The position numbers were made by a program, and so were the translations under genes. This document shows positions 63,216-64,000 of a DNA stretch of 64,000 nucleotides, piece after piece. A model generated the notes under the pieces. That model did no database searches. It saw only the letters and a program-made list of their open reading frames with translations, and was not told the DNA's origin. How positions within the stretch are numbered: position 1 is the first letter of the stretch; the number at the start of each line of letters is the position of its first letter. Source of the DNA: Climacteris rufus (lineage: Eukaryota > Chordata > Aves > Passeriformes > Climacteridae); the NCBI GenBank assembly GCA_013398175.1, contig VZRZ01007768.1, positions 167,364-231,363 on the forward strand, written 5' to 3'.

Positions 63216-64000
63216 GCTACTGCACAGTGTTGAACTCATTCTGCTGAGAACAATGAATTTATTCTTTAGTATGGCCACATCCAGGCATGGATTGGGGTGT
63301 ACATTACTGACCCACCACAGAGAGTACAAATGACAAGAATAGCCTTCCCCCTTATCTCCTGGGGATATAAAGTCCTTAAAAAGATAATGCAATAAAACTG
63401 ATAACAAGGCCACTTCAAATCAAAATTTCTGGAATAAAAGAGTGTATGAAAAGGATAATATTTGTTACTGCAATTTTGCTGGACAATAAAGGAGAAAAAG
63501 AAATTGACAAAGAAAGGAAAGATGACATGAGTAAAATAAAAAATTAATGAAGTACAGCAAACACTTTACTTACAAAAATATATTAAAATACATTGAAAAA
63601 CTTTTAGATTTGATAGCACGGTTTAGATTACTTGTACCAGTGAAGAGGAAGTATGTAGTATTTTTCTGCACCACAGTATTGTCCCATGTAAGTAAAGATA
63701 CAAATATTTAATGCAATAACTAAAATATCATAATATTAAAAAGATATTAAAAATATTTAAAATATTCATTTCATTCCCATCAGTTTTATGTTAATCTGGT
63801 ATATTGAGTTTAGAAAGGAACTCGGAGGGTAAAAAGTCCTTTTGTTTCAGATGCCTTCTAAAAATGAAGAATTTTGGATATCATCAGTAGAACTGTGCTG
63901 TTTAATCATCAAAATACTCATGTGTGTGGGTAAACTGAAGACAATCCATCTTTAGAGATAAAAGGTAGGGTTTTTTCCCAAATCTCTGTGACTCTTGCCC
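63216..64000. other. Intergenic DNA
   Basis: AT-rich sequence to the window edge; no gene or repeat recognised beyond short A/T tracts. Confidence 0.4.

Noticed and set aside
1..64000. CRISPR arrays, operons, phage or bacterial systems
   Set aside because: No regularly spaced repeats with unique spacers and no dense coding. All features are those of a vertebrate nuclear genome.

Overview
The window looks like a bird nuclear genome, probably a songbird-type lineage. The evidence is at least eleven CR1 LINE fragments, several ending in the CR1-type 3' repeat (ATTCTATGATTCT and variants), plus pieces that resemble avian endogenous-retrovirus LTRs. Long AT-rich non-coding stretches, one CpG island and a splice-signal-bounded gene exclude a prokaryote or plasmid. 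The species is not identifiable by eye, and two single N bases (1994, 31744) mark assembly ambiguities.

Only one protein gene is convincing: a minus-strand gene with one uninterrupted 1,960-codon coding exon (28541 down to 22659). It encodes eight extended Tudor domains and is assigned to TDRD15, the large germ-line Tudor protein related to TDRD6. A CpG island at about 31.29-31.79 kb with a perfect NRF1 site is its likely promoter. A strong donor at 31323/31322 and a strong acceptor ending at 28547 define a 2.8-kb first intron, which carries an opposite-strand CR1. The 3' UTR probably runs toward 22.15 kb or as far as 19.93 kb, where minus-strand AATAAA signals are followed by GT-rich sequence.

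Layout. 1-0.4 kb is the end of a probable LTR. 0.4-19.4 kb is repeat-bearing intergenic DNA with CR1 pieces at 2.5, 13.2, 14.4, 17.4 and 18.1 kb and LTR-like pieces at 10.9 and 18.5 kb. 19.4-31.8 kb is the TDRD15 transcription unit and promoter. 31.8-64 kb is a gene-free desert with CR1 fragments at 36.3, 38.2-39.7, 45.0, 56.7 and 63.1 kb and two copies of a 62-bp near-palindromic repeat at 40.2 and 51.5 kb.

The observations most worth checking are: (1) a 21-bp tandem array next to the TDRD15 promoter in which almost every unit carries a tRNA-type B box, the first inside a perfect T-arm hairpin; (2) a second open reading frame at the extreme C terminus of TDRD15 that suggests a one-base frame change; (3) the dispersed 62-bp palindromes; (4) a CR1 copy that joins its endonuclease region directly to its 3' end without the reverse-transcriptase core.
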